Assembly (NCBI GenBank): GCA_002105175.1
Contig: MCGE01000008.1
Coordinates: forward strand, 806,001 to 870,000
Direction of reading: 5' to 3'
Origin: Absidia repens
Lineage: Eukaryota > Mucoromycota > Mucoromycetes > Mucorales > Cunninghamellaceae
Length of the DNA stretch: 64,000 bases
Below are positions 1-12,143 of the stretch, one piece after another (position 1 is the stretch's first letter; the number at the start of each line of letters is the position of its first letter). The translations under genes were made by a program, and so were the position numbers. Below the pieces are notes generated by a model, which was not told the DNA's origin, ran no database searches, and was given only the letters and a program-made list of their open reading frames with translations.

Positions 1-268
1 ATGAGAGAGAATAATGGGACATTTTTCATTGATATAAGTAAAAAGATACATGTTTTATTCAGATGTGGATACAAACTCTAGGCAAACTAATACTGAACTA
101 AACTAATGAAGACTCCAAAAAACCGACTAATGGTGAGTCCTAAATCCTGAATCCAAAATGAAAGGGTTTCCCCATGCATTTTGTAATCCCTGAAATGAAA
201 ACCCTTTTAAACTAGACCTGACACTAATCTAAGTCCACCAAAACCCCATAGGAGTCGCAATTGTGAAG

Positions 269-316
<48 letters not shown>

Positions 317-390
317 AAAAGAAAAGAAAAGCAAAAGAGCGAAAAAAAAAAATGGGAGTAAATAAATATTCACGTGGGCGGGAACTGAAT
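1..390 (+). repeat. Dispersed repeat, copy A (possibly truncated by window start)
   Basis: This copy matches stretches near 3.8-4.3, 5.8-6.1, 16.6-17.2, 30.1-30.6, 43.5-44.1 and 52.3-52.9 kb. Shared blocks are a TAATGGGACA-like block, a TTTTATTCAGATGTGGAT-like block, AAAGGGTTTCCCCATGCAT, and a terminal CACGTGGGCGGG (CACGTG at 371-376). A 42-nt A run (273-314) interrupts its purine-rich part. Plus orientation here means the CACGTG box lies at the right end. No coding potential and no terminal inverted repeats were seen. It could be a solo LTR, a non-autonomous element or another repeat class. Confidence 0.8.
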
Positions 391-718
391 TGTGTTTTTT
401 TGTGGAAGGGGGGATCTTGGTGAGGACTATGATTATGACCATAATATATATATACAAAAAAAAAGACAATGTCCCCTTACACGGTAAAAGCTGGAAGAAT
501 ATATTACTTTAAGAAGCTACAGTAATGATTGCTTTTTATTCTAATGTTCTATTGAACCTATTCCACACGATTTTTTTTTTCAGTCCAATTCCACTCAAAA
601 GTCCCATTCAATTTTTATTTTCCGGGTTTCTCCTCCTCTGGTTGGGCAACAACGCTTCTTTGGTGCTAGATCACTTTACATGGAATGTAGCCCCACACTA
701 TGTGAAAGATGATTGTCC

Positions 719-749
<31 letters not shown>

Positions 750-1028
750 AGGGAGGACGGAATAAAATAACCTGGGCTTCGGGAATATCACGTCAAATGG
801 TAAATAACTCAGGCAAGAGCTGGGATTTTTCATTATTATAATTGCGACTGTTCTCTGTTTATACGTGTGTTTTTGTTTCGAAGGCAACCACTCCTTTAAC
901 ACTTGACATCCTTTTATACAAAGTTTGTATATATGGCTTCATTCTTGATTTTTTTTATTATTATATTTGGGGACCTCTTCATTTGGATTCATAATTTTCC
1001 TTTTTTTTTTGATTTTGATGTATCAACA
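391..1028. other. Upstream region of the multicopper oxidase gene
   Basis: AT-rich non-coding DNA with a 26-nt A run near 720-746. It presumably holds the promoter of the downstream oxidase gene. I see no recognisable gene here. Confidence 0.5.
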
Positions 1029-1654
1029 ATGATTTATATCCAGATATCATTATTATTATTATTATTGATATCTTCAATCCTTTCACCATCCTTCTTCACT
1101 GTTGTAACTGCAGAACTCAGGAAGTTCGACCTTCATATAAGCCAATCACAACTGGATCCTGATTGTTTCGGTACATCTTATCCAGCACTTTTGGTAAATG
1201 GTCAATTTCCGGGTCCAACTCTTAGAGCTGTTCGTGGGGATGAAGTTGAAGTCCGTGTAACTAATGACGCAGATGTCCCTACGAGTATTCATTTTCACGG
1301 CATTCGTCAATATGGCACAGTTGAATCCGACGGTGTACCTGACGTTACTCAAAATGCTATTAATCCTGGATCGACCTTCATTCATCGTTTTCAACTTATC
1401 GGCCAAGCTGGAACTTATTTTTACCATGCCCATGTCGGAGTTCAAGATGATACAGTTCAAGGAGCTTTTATTGTTGAAAACACTGCAAGCGCAAGCCCAT
1501 TTGATTTGGACTTTATTTCATCGGGAAATGCCCTTAGAGATGGAAAGAAAAAAAAGCATAGCAAGGATTGGGATAATGATGACGGTGACGACGATGACGA
1601 TAACGAAGATGATGATGAAAACGAAAATGATGAAGAAAATGATAATGATTATGG

Positions 1655-1687
<33 letters not shown>

Positions 1688-2436
1688 CGATGATGACGAT
1701 TATGATGATGACGATAACGATGATGGTGATGATCATACTGACGATGTATTTGTTGCAGTCTACAAAGAAAATCAGTCCGACGGTTATACCCCCGAAAAAA
1801 ATACCGGTCACCTTCGCGAACATATTTATCAAGATGGTCCACATGGCTATGATGACGAATTTATTTTGCACTTGACCGAATGGTGGCATCAAGCCTACTC
1901 TGAGCGCGAAGATTTATATTTGGGAGGCGGATTTACCCATGATCCAAGCTCAGACAGTTTATTATTTAATGGCCGTACTCTTCATAATGCATCTGAACCT
2001 GGACAACAGCATTGTGAAGGTCACACCGTGTTTGATGTGCTTCCTGATCGTACCTATCGAATGCGTGTGATTGGCGGAAATACATTCCGTACATTTGGTT
2101 TGGCTATAAAGGGTCACAATATGACTATTATTGAAGTTGATGGTGAATTGGTACATCCTTACACAACTGATCATTTGGAAGTTACCCCTGGCCAACGATT
2201 TTCTGTTCTCCTCCACACCAAGCCTTTTGATCCCCGGTTCCTTAACGGTGGAAATATGTTTGCTATCGCAACTGCTTATCGATACCGCAGCCGAGGTTCT
2301 GGATACACTGAAAACGGATATGGATTTTTAAGATATGTTGACACTTCTCAAATGCTTAACAAACGGGATAGCCTACCATCACCTTTGTCAGGTAAGTTGC
2401 ATGAATTTTACCTTTAATCTTCCAACTCCGCGATGA

Positions 2437-2471
<35 letters not shown>

Positions 2472-3484
2472 GGGGAGTGACAGATAAAAAAAAGCAAGCT
2501 CAACGGCAAAAAAGGAAAGACCGTCGTAAATCACTACCACTTGCTCACCAAGAAGTAAATGGAAATGACAAAAAAGAGAGTCCTTATATTGAGCACTATA
2601 TTGGTGATTACAGGGACGGCGATAATTTCCATCCACAAGAAGTCATACCGATCCATAAACCTAAACGTGCTAAGCGTAAAGGCATTCAATCTACCTTCCC
2701 AAGAATTCCTAACCCCATTACAAGAGATTGGATTTGGCAGCAACTACGTCCGATTCAATCTATTGCAGGAAAAAATTTAGATCAGCCACCCGATCGGACA
2801 TTAAAAATGCGTACCTGGAGTGTCAAATTACCTGACAAATCCACTAGGTACCTGGTCAATGGCAAGCTTTCTCCAATGATCACTAATATGTTTGACTTAT
2901 CCTTGGCCACCTCTTCATCCGAATTGGATGATCAAGAAGATCCCATGCTCGACCAGTTTACTCTATCTAAAATGGAATCCAGTTATCATCGCACCTTTGG
3001 AACGATGGATTTAGAAGCGGATGGGTATGAGCCGGAAATTGGAACCTATCCCATTCGATTAAACGAAACCGTCGACATTGTTTTGCAAAATGTAAAATCC
3101 GGACGAAATTGCCTGCTGCATCCCTGGCATACTCATGGTCATTCGCACTACGTCCTTGCCTCTGGAGATGGCGAATATGTCCATGAGCGTGATCAGTCTA
3201 TCCGTAATTTCCCCCATCCTATTTATAAAGACGTGTCCGCTGTATATGCTTCGGAGATCGACCCACAAACGAAAGGCTGTGGATGGACAAAGATTCGAAT
3301 ACATGCTGTAAGTAGCTTAACTGAATCTTCATGCATTCATTACTCATTTTTTTCTTTTCATAAATAGGACAATCCCGGTGTATGGGCAGTACATTGCCAT
3401 ATTACAGCACACATGCTACAAGGGAAAATGTTTTTGCTGGAAGAGGCATCTGAATGGATTGATAAGTTCCGGAGATATAAATGA
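1029..3484 (+). CDS. Secreted multicopper oxidase (laccase/ascorbate-oxidase-like)
   Basis: Exons 1029-2391, 2484-3307 and 3368-3484 join in frame to 767 residues. Multicopper oxidases oxidise phenols, ascorbate or metals and reduce O2 to water. Copper motifs are visible: HFHG (H88), YHAH (H133/H135), HPWHTHGH (from H667) and HCHITAH (from H738), so three cupredoxin domains are intact. The start at 1029 puts a hydrophobic signal peptide (MIYIQISLLLLLLIS) first; an in-frame ATG at 933 is an alternative. No C-terminal membrane anchor is seen, so a Fet3-type ferroxidase is less likely. Odd features: an Asp-rich insert at residues about 183-240 (GAT/GAC repeats), a Lys/Arg-rich insert just after intron 1 (from residue 455), and Lys at the usual type-1 axial position, followed by Met. 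The substrate cannot be assigned. Confidence 0.9.
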
Positions 3485-3814
3485 TCATTATCAACATCAG
3501 TCAAACTCTACCCACACACCCGCCACTTTTTTTTTTTTTTTTTCTGGTTTCCCATACAGAATTCACATTAAATAGGTGAAAGTCATATCAGTATTCCCAC
3601 AAATCATAGATTTATTCAAATGATTCAATATAAAAATGATAGCGACAAAGTAAATAATAAAATACTGCAACTATACTAAATACTGACAATGCGATATTGA
3701 CTCGGAACCAATGACATCGACTGTTACTCTTGTATCTGACAGGGTTCTAATCTAAAAGTACAATTGTAAAAAGGAATTTGATACACAGCACAATTCATAA
3801 TAAAAAAAAAAAAA

Positions 3815-4285
3815 AAAAAAAAAAAGGTGTATCTTTTATTGCAGCACAACGAAGGTCAACGCCATTCAAAAATGGTGACCGCAGTAAAAACGGGATCTAT
3901 TGAGCAAGACATGTGAGAGACTAATGGGACATGTTTCATTGAAGCATGCAAAAAGAGACAATATTTATTCATGTATATATACAAACTATGGAAAAACAAA
4001 AACTAAACTATGCTAATGAAGAGATCCAAAGAGACAACTAAATGGTGCCTTCAGATCCTAGATCCAAAATGAAAGGGTTTCCCCATGCATCATGTAATCC
4101 CTAAACTGAAAACGCTTTTAAACTAGTCCTGGTACTATTCTAAGTCCAACATAGCCTCATAGAAGTTGAATGGTGAAGAAAAAATAAAGAGAAAAAAAAT
4201 CATTCAAAAAGAAAGAGATCCGTAGAAATGGAAAAGACGGAGAAAAAATAAATATTCCACGTGAACGGGTTTTGAATTGGGGGGG
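3815..4285 (+). repeat. Dispersed repeat, copy B
   Basis: Same family and orientation as copy A. It starts with a TATCTTTTATTGCAGCA-like module, passes through AAAGGGTTTCCCCATGCAT, and ends with a purine-rich stretch and CACGTG at 4258-4263. Non-coding. Confidence 0.8.
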
Positions 4286-4599
4286 TTTTTTTTTTGGGTG
4301 GTCTTGTCATGGTATGATTTTTTTGGCGGCTACAAAAAAGGATCCTCCCTCTCTTTTTTTCCTTCTCCATTTTTCTGTAGGGGAGTTTTTATAATAATCA
4401 ATCCCCATCAATCCCATTCATTAACATCAATGTAATTATTCACTTCTCATGACAGTTCTGTAACCACTACCATTCCACGTCGACAGTTAATATTATCGTA
4501 TTGCAAGAGGATACTTCCCCATCCATTCCACACACGCACACTCTTAATCGCCTCACACTTATCATTTAGATAATTGTCATAGTAATTATCAGTTGATCA

Positions 4600-4700
4600 G
4601 TCCTTGTAGCTTAGTTATTGTCATAATTTGTATTTATATCTGAATAAAATACGTCTTGTCGTTTTGTTTTTTACATCGTCTCTAATAAGTTTAGTTTGTT
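4600..4700 (-). repeat. Fragment of the dispersed repeat
   Basis: A block reading TATCTGAATAAAATACGTCTTG, preceded by TAGCTTAGTTATTG-like sequence, matches the inverse of the ATTTTATTCAGATGTAGATAC block of full copies. Only about 100 bp are recognisable and no CACGTG box is near. Confidence 0.45.
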
Positions 4701-5804
4701 TTGCTCGAATGGGTACACCTACACTGTTCTATATGGCACAGTGCAGTACAATAATGGCTTTCTAAATATTGAGGTGAGAGAAATTTCTTGAAGGTCTTTT
4801 AAAATGACTGTAGTGGACGTTTGAAAAAAGGACGGTGAAAGGCGTATAAAAAATAGCTAGCAATAAGCGAATGAAACTATGATGATTGAAATGCACTGGA
4901 CGGCATCATATTTAGTTGATCTGCATAGCATCTCGCTCCCCTCCCCCTCTTCCTTTGGTAAACGTCTTGAATGTTGCAATTCCTCGATGCCTCTGTCGAA
5001 ATCGACCAACTGCAAAATGGCCAAGACTTTTTTTAGTAAAAAGCAAATAAAAGCAAATTAATCGCGTAACCATGCTCATTTTCCTCTTCACTATCATATG
5101 TATAAATGTGTGACGTTTTACTTTCGAGTAAAATAAATATCCTTACAATAGCAATTCCCATGAGATCCAATATTTTTAGGCTCATGCTGAACTGCACCGC
5201 AATGCAATATGATAATAATAATAATAGCTATTGATGTATAAAAAAGAACCCGTTCGTAAAGGTTAAAGAAAGTAAATGTGAGTTGATTGTTTCAAAGAGG
5301 TTTTATTAAAGAACAAATGAATATAAACAATAATTAGACTATAATTATAGTATTTCCTCGCAATATGTAGAGATATAGCAAAAGACAGATAGTCAACAGT
5401 AGGTCGGTGCAAAAGTGTCCACAAAAAAAAAAAAAAAAAAAAAAAGAGAGGCAAACAACAAAAGTCCTCACATTGAAAATATAAAAAAGATATACTTCAA
5501 TGTCCATGAGTAAATGGAATAATGAAATAAAAAAGTAGTGCCGGTGGAGGAGGTACGGCAACTGCCAATAAAGGAACATGATACAAAAACTATACAAAAA
5601 GTCCGCCCCAGGAGCGCGAGATTGTACCCTTGAGCTACAAAGCTCTTCTGCTTTTAAAAGTCCTGGAAATATAAAAAATGAGTAGAGGAAGGTTAAAGAT
5701 GTACAAACTCATTAAAATAAAAATAGTGGCTTACGGATTTGTATAACGGAGGGGAATAGTACGAAAAAGAAAGAATTTGGTTTATTTAGACTTCGGGTAG
5801 GGGT

Positions 5805-6150
5805 TTTAAAAATTCACGAGGTTGTTTTTTTTTTTTTTTTTTGGCCTCTTTTTCTTTAACATCTTCACTGAAGCCTCATCGAAGTGATGGTAATCTTGGA
5901 TTAGTGGTTAGACTTTGAATTAGGGGTATTTGAAAAATACAATACAAACATCCATGGGGAAACCCATTCATTTTAGATTCAAGATTTGGGACCAACATTA
6001 GATTTGCCTTCGCTTGGTGTTATGGACTCTGTCATTATATTAGCTTAGTATAGTTGTCATAGCTAATGTCTATACCTGAATAAAATATGTCTTAGTTTTT
6101 TATCATTAGTCTCTATCATATGTTTAATTGTCTTATATATGCGCAAGAGG
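5805..6150 (-). repeat. Dispersed repeat, copy C
   Basis: Inverted copy: the degenerate box (CACGAG, near 5814) is at the left, followed by a T-run, ATCCATGGGGAAACCCATTC and CTGAATAAAATATGTCTTAG. It is more diverged than the other copies. Non-coding. Confidence 0.7.
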
Positions 6151-6771
6151 AAAAAAAAATCAGGTGTGTGTGTGTGAAAATGGTTTGAGTATAGAAAACT
6201 CTGTTTAACATTCATGCTCAGTGCTATGTTTGTTGATGCTTTTAGAGTATGTAAGAAAAAATGATAATAGCACATGTGGTTCCAAAAAATCAGCGACTGG
6301 CACATGTATTCTTCATTGTTTCGAATACGTTTTTTTATTCTTTCCAAATGAATCCCTCATCCATCCCCTCTAAACAGTCCCTTCGTCATACGACAGCAAG
6401 CAGTTTCTTGATTGCAATTTATCATAGAGTACCCCTAATTCCACCCATCAAATTGACCTCCTATTACAACACCGCCCATTAATCCAACACTGGCAAAAAT
6501 AAAAAAAGGCGATTGATTCATAATTTTTTGATTTCCAAAAGCTCCAGTAAAAATTCCAAAGAGTTTATTGAGATGAATAATAAGCACAGAAGGTAGTGTA
6601 CAAAAAATGATACTAAATAATAAATAATAAAGGCACAGACATAAAAACAAAATAAAAGTGGCTGATGCAAAAACGAATGAGTAAGGGGAAAAATAAATCA
6701 ATACAAGGTACAAGGTATCAGGCCAGACCCAAAAGATCTGATCAAAAATAAATAAAAAGAAATGAAATGCA

Positions 6772-8696
6772 TCAAAGCAGATAAATAAAACTAAGGTCTT
6801 CGGCATCAGTTTGATCTTCTTCCACAGGCTTGCTTTCATCCGGTCGATGTTGACAGCGAATTATATTTTCTTTGGCCATAGACCATCGAGCAATCCAAAG
6901 GCATAGAATACAGAGGACACAGCAGCAGCAATAGCCAATCATCCCACCCCAATAAGATGGTTTCTGAGATTCTACAAAGAAGAAGCTACCAGAGAAGTTG
7001 CCAATGGTATAGAAAATGGTGACCACACCGTTGTAGAAGATTTTTTTGGTATAGCCGCTCACATTGCTATTACATGATAAAAAATATAGTCAGCCATCAT
7101 TACCTTTCTTGACGTGATAGTTTTTATTATTGTTGTGCTTACCTGGTGATGCATGTCAGGATCAAGACGTACGTAGCAGCATATGGCCAGCACAGGTAGA
7201 AACCAATCAACTTGAGCTTTTGATGCGGAATCAATAATAAGAGAAGCAACCCCACCAAATCCATCGCCATAAGACCCATTGCAGTGTAGAGTACCCGACC
7301 CTCTTTCCTAGTGACGATATACACGGACGTGCAGATATAGAATATATCGGACAGCCCAGATCCGGCACTAAGAAGAACAGATTCTAATCGCTATAAATAG
7401 AAGACTGGTGAGAAAAAAAGAAAGTTTGATGTTTCATTGTCATTGCTTACATCAAACCCAAAGGCATTAATTAATTGAGTACTGTAAATAGTGATTCCAC
7501 CATTTTGAGCATTGAGAAACATAGCAGCAAGACATAGGCACCATAACCGAGGTTCTTTGATAGCTTCAATAATTTGGTGTTTCTTGACCATGGTTGTACG
7601 GAAGACAGCGTTGTCTCGTGTCCGCTTTTCTACCAATACCGACTGTTCTGCATTCAGACCAAGGGCGGGAGATTTAGGATTATCGATCAAGAACATAAAG
7701 CAGATCACTCCCATCACGCAAGTCACAATTCCCATAATCAACATAATCCTAAATAAAAAAAAATGCGGTGTTACTGAATGTTTTGTCGGGTCAAAATTAA
7801 TGTTGTATTGTCTTACCATTGCCACGTTGCAAAAACAGATGTTTCCATGCTACCAATTCCATAAGATATCAAGCCACCAAAACATAAAGCAAACCCGTTA
7901 CATAGCCAAAATGCACCCCTACAATTGTAACGATAAACGAAAATATTGTCAAGTTCCACAATCATAACTCTTGTGGTTTGTGTAACCAGTTTCTTATTTT
8001 TTTTTCACCCCCAGTCCTTACAATCGAGGTGCCTGTTCAGTTCGACGGTAAAAAGTGGAGACCAACAAACTCAATGAAGGATAAATACCAGCTTCGAACA
8101 AACCCAGTAGGAAGCGCATTGCCATCATTTGACTAAAATTTTTTCCAAAGGCCATAGCAGTCAAAACACCACCCCACAAAAAGACAATAAGACCAATATA
8201 TTTGCCCAAAGGAACACGTTGAAGAAGATAATTGTTGGGTATTTGGAAAGCAAAGTAGCCAGCGTAAAAAATAGACCCTACCATATTGTATTGGGTTTGG
8301 TCCAAGTGAAGATCTTCTTTGAACGTGAAAGCAGCTGCATAATTGATGGTAGATTTGTCCAAAAACTACAATTATTTTTTTTTTAAAAAGAAAAAAGGAG
8401 TGAGCACATGATTTAGCTAGAATAGATATACATGTACAAGCTGTCTCCACATACTATACCTGAAGAAAGTCAATAATGCAAATCAAAGGCAAGATGAATA
8501 AATCAAGACGTCGAACAAGTGCCTTTTCTTGTGCTGACTTTTCTTGTTGGTAGGCATCGTCTTCAAGCTGTAAATGAGAAGAATGGTCATAATTGAAGTT
8601 GTTGTAAGCATCCACGCTAGCAAGCGATTGAGGTCGTCCGTTTTTTTCAAACGAATACATTGGTATTTGCGATGAGTTTCTAAAATTAAAGGCCAT
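6772..8696 (-). CDS. MFS permease, anion:cation symporter (allantoate permease-like) family
   Basis: Coding exons (minus strand) 8460-8696, 8022-8365, 7817-7918, 7451-7748, 7143-7390 and 6772-7066 join in frame to 507 residues. The protein is a twelve-helix plasma-membrane transporter with long acidic/polar tails. The motif RFLLGLFEAGIYPS after helix 4, the early ALVRRLDLFILP segment and the GYTKKI motif near the last helices are typical of the Dal5/Tna1-like ACS family, which imports small carboxylates such as allantoate, nicotinate or vitamins. The substrate cannot be chosen from sequence. It lies head to tail with a paralogue at 9162-11361 that shares several splice sites, so the pair is a tandem duplication. 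The upstream region carries a perfect 12-bp palindrome with a GACGTC core. Confidence 0.93.
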
Positions 8697-9161
8697 TCCT
8701 CATGTGGAAGGAAACTAAAGCTGTTTATGTTTCAAAAAATAAAATAAAAAAAGAAGACGGGAAGAAGGGATGAGAAAGGGAGGGGGGAAGCAAAAATAAA
8801 GAAAAAGAATAAAGAATCAAGCAAAATAAGTCTTAGTACCTTTTTTTCAAATGGGTGCCCAGGAAGAATCAATTTTCACACGCCGACGTCGGCATGAGAG
8901 TCTGCCTGCTTCCAGTATTTTGGTGGGCGGGATAAAGATCAAAAAAGAAAGATCAAGAAGTAAGCTAAACCTTTAAAGGAAAGTCGCGTACTTTATTGGT
9001 CATAAGAAGAAGAAAAAGAAATCAAAAAAGGGTAGAAGGGGAGGAGTGTGTTTTTTTATTATTATTATGGTGATGAGAGACTAAAAAAAAAAATTTAATA
9101 TATGTGATAGTAGTACTAATAAAATAATATGTAAGAGTAAAAAACGGGTGGAGTAGGGATA
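8697..9161. other. Spacer between tandem permease genes
   Basis: 465 bp of purine-rich DNA holding the promoter of the 6.8-8.7 kb permease and the 3' end of its paralogue. Apart from the palindrome listed separately, I see no gene. Confidence 0.5.
8882..8893. promoter_or_regulatory. Perfect 12-bp palindrome with GACGTC core
   Basis: The sequence GCCGACGTCGGC is its own reverse complement. It lies about 190 bp upstream of the start codon at 8696 on the minus strand. The GACGTC core resembles bZIP (CRE-like) sites; that it binds a regulator is inference. Confidence 0.35.
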
Positions 9162-11361
9162 CTAAAGTCTATAGATGATATTGGTGTTTTCAACATCAGT
9201 TAAATCATCCAACACATCGAATTTGCGTTCAGTGGTACTAGCCAACCGACGTTTATTTTCGCGGAGCATAGAGTAATGTGCGATCAGCAACAAAACGATA
9301 GCAATGGCATTGGCAATACAATATCCAATCATGGCCTTGACATAAGGTGCAGGTTGATTCATGGGGAAGAGATTGCCACTGAAGTTACCAATAGTGTATA
9401 AAACAATGGTGCAAGAGGAGTAGAAGATTTTCTTGGTGTAGCCCGTGACGTTACTATACGTTAAAATAAGAAAAAATAAAAATGAAGTCAGCAAGTGATT
9501 AAGTGCATTAAATAACACTTATATTATATATGTATTGCTAAACTTACTTGGATAACGATGTCAAGAGTAAAACATAAGCACTAAGAGTAATAACAATTTT
9601 GAATAGTGGTGAGTATGACAAATATATTAAAAGTGCAATAAATTTTGTACTTACGCTGCGAAACCCCAACACATATAGAGACCGAGTAATTTTGCCTTGG
9701 CATAAGGAATGGTGATCAAAAGGATCAATCCAACAGTTGACCATACAAGGAGAACGGCAGCCATAGGTAAGGTCCAGCCCCAGCGGCGATTGATGTAGAT
9801 AGCAATCACAATATAGATAATATCAGCAACGCCAGATGGGATAGTGAGCAAAATGGAATTCAATCGCTATTAACATTGACCAAAAAAAAAAAAAAAGAGT
9901 TAGATGTCAAAAGAAAAATAAAGTTTGGTTTGTGCACCCATCTGTTTTTTTTAAGGCAGCGGTACTTACTTCGAAACCAAAGGAGGATGTGATCAATGTG
10001 CTGAAAGTACCTAGAGCGCCGTTTGACATATTGAGAAGCATAGAAGCAAGGATGAAGCACCAGAAACGAAGTTCCTTTACAGATTCAATCATATGAGCCA
10101 CCTTAATAGTACGGGTACGAGCAACAGCGTTATCCCTGGTGCGTTCAGCGACAATGGCCTTCAATTCCGGAGTGCGTGAAATGCAAGTAGCACTGGGGTC
10201 GCCAACTAACAAGAAGAAGCAGAAGATACCGAAAAGGATAGTGACACATCCAAGAATGATCATCACCCTAAAAATAAAAATGAAAGATTAATTAGATGAC
10301 CGAAACCAATAACCTTCTTTTATTTTTCTTACCATTGCCAACCACTCATACCATGGACACCTTGCATATGACCAATGCCATAACCAATCAAGCCACCAAC
10401 AGCCATAGCAATACCGTTACAGATATAAACCCAACCAATACGACCAGCTTGTTCACGACGACGGTACATGGTAGAGATGATCATTAAACAACAAGGATAG
10501 ATCCCGGCTTCAAAGAAACTATAAAATAAAATGTCAGCTAACACAGGGAAAAAAGGAAAATCAGATAAAATAAGATGACTCACCCCAATAAGAAACGTAA
10601 AGCAGCCAATTGAGAAAAGTCGGTAGCAGCAGCAGTAACGGCAAGGACAGCACCCCAAAGGACAATGATCACACCAACATAGCGACCGATTGGAAAGCGT
10701 TGAAGTAAGACAGCGTTAGGCACTTGGAAAACAAGGTAGCCAAGATAAAAAATGGAACCCAACCAAGAAAATTGATTCTAATACCAAAAAAAAAAAAAAA
10801 AAAAAAGAAAAGGTTAATCGTACTGACAGACATATTCTATCATAAATATTTTCTTACTGAATCAATATTAGTGTCTTCCATAATGTTCAACACAGCGGAA
10901 TAACTCAATGCCGATTTATCAAAGAACTAAAACAACCAACAAACCACAAACAAAAGAAAAAAAAAAGTAGTGTGAGAAACCATCGATTTCCAAAATGAGG
11001 CTAGTAATTTGTGTTTCCTTACCTGGAAAAAGTTCATCAGAGCAATACAGGGCATTACATAAAAGAAATCCAAACGACGTACAAGGGCCTTTTCTTCAGC
11101 GGATTGTACATAGTCCAGTTCACCATTATCAGTGTATGCTTGTCGGATATCCTTGCTGTCGATCACCGTTTCATAAGTATAGTCGCCTTTTTCACCAGAT
11201 TGACCGTATCCTTCATCGGAATGGTTATCAAGACCATCTTGTATTTCAAATTTGCTTGATTGGTTATTGTCGCCCAAAGTGGTGGTAGTGGTGGTTTCTT
11301 CGACGATGTATTCGACCTTACCATCACCATGATCAATGGTATATTCCTTCTTTTCAGACAT
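9162..11361 (-). CDS. MFS permease, anion:cation symporter family (tandem paralogue)
   Basis: Coding exons (minus strand) 11023-11361, 10858-10926, 10584-10777, 10333-10518, 9970-10267, 9655-9866, 9548-9580 and 9162-9453 join in frame to 540 residues. It is a twelve-helix transporter of the same family as its neighbour. Shared motifs include KALVRRLDFFYV, SIFYLGYLVFQVPNA, RFLLGFFEAGIYP, ERTRDNAV and NVTGYTKKIFY. The N-terminal cytosolic tail is longer and Thr/Glu/Asp-rich. Several introns sit at the same codon as in the paralogue (after FFQ/FLQ, in GWQW/TWQW, after FGFE/FGFD). Others are unique here, including those flanking a 33-nt exon. Codon use looks more biased than in the paralogue, suggesting higher expression. 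The substrate is unknown. Confidence 0.93.
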
Positions 11362-12143
11362 TTTGGAAAAATGTGTAAAATGTCAATAAAAGAAAAATAA
11401 ATAAATAAAAGGGGTGATATTTATGTAAAAAGAGAAGAAAAAAATTAATGGGAAAAGAAGTAAAAAAAAAAAAAGGTCAGAGAGGGAATAAATCATTTAT
11501 GGAAATATTGACGCTCCGACAACTCCGCTAAGGCACCACTCTTGCACAAAAATTCCATAGCTTCAGATTATCCAGAAAAGAATAATAAAAAAAAAAAAAA
11601 GGCGGTTAAATGACAGCAGAAAGTAAGGAACATTGAGTTCCAACTGGTGGATTTTTTGGTTACATTCAACAAAAAGTTCCCACAAGCTATGTTTCTGATG
11701 GATCGATTACAAAAAATCAATCAATGTCGTACCTGGATCGTATCACATTCCTAATACAAGCATAATGCTCTATGGTATCCTGAAAAAAAAGCAGCCTATC
11801 TTTGCTTACATTGCCGTCTGATGATGAATAGGGTGAAGGGTGACACTATACACAAAGCACAAACACAGTATATATTGCATTCAGGAAGGACTATTTAAGA
11901 GTAAAAAAACGAGGAGGTAGTCTGATATATGTTTTTTTCTTTTATTGTAAAAATCCGAGTAAAAAAAAAAAAAAGTGTAAAAATAATAATAATAATAAAA
12001 ATAAATCAAAAAAGTGTGCGTGAAACATCACATAAATATCATACCATAACTACTAATACTAATACTAATACTACACTATAAACTAATCTATCACTATACT
12101 TAAGGGTCGTTCCACCAGACTCAGTTTCCGGTTCCATTTTGCC
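11362..12143. other. Intergenic region
   Basis: 782 bp of AT-rich DNA with short A runs and a TAATACTAATAC-like repeat near 12050-12070. It is probably the promoter of the downstream minus-strand permease plus the 3' region of the ubiquitin-like gene. I see no gene. Confidence 0.5.

Larger units (their letters stand above)
3485..6771. other. Repeat-rich intergenic region
   Basis: About 3.3 kb between two convergent genes. It contains repeat copies B (3815-4285) and C (5805-6150), a small fragment near 4600-4700, and several A/T runs. Short open frames here are interrupted and low in complexity. I see no supported gene. Confidence 0.6.

Noticed and set aside
903..1028. Longer N-terminus of the multicopper oxidase from the TTG at 903 or ATG at 933
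   Set aside because: TTG is not a plausible nuclear start, and only the ATG at 1029 puts the signal peptide at the N-terminus.
1518..1892. Poly-Met, poly-Ile and poly-His frames over the Asp-rich region
   Set aside because: They are alternative readings of the GAT/GAC repeat inside the multicopper oxidase gene.
5590..5660. tRNA-like stretch on the minus strand (TAGCTCAAGGGTACAATCTCGCG)
   Set aside because: It resembles an A box and part of an anticodon arm, but the D stem does not pair and no T arm or acceptor stem follows.
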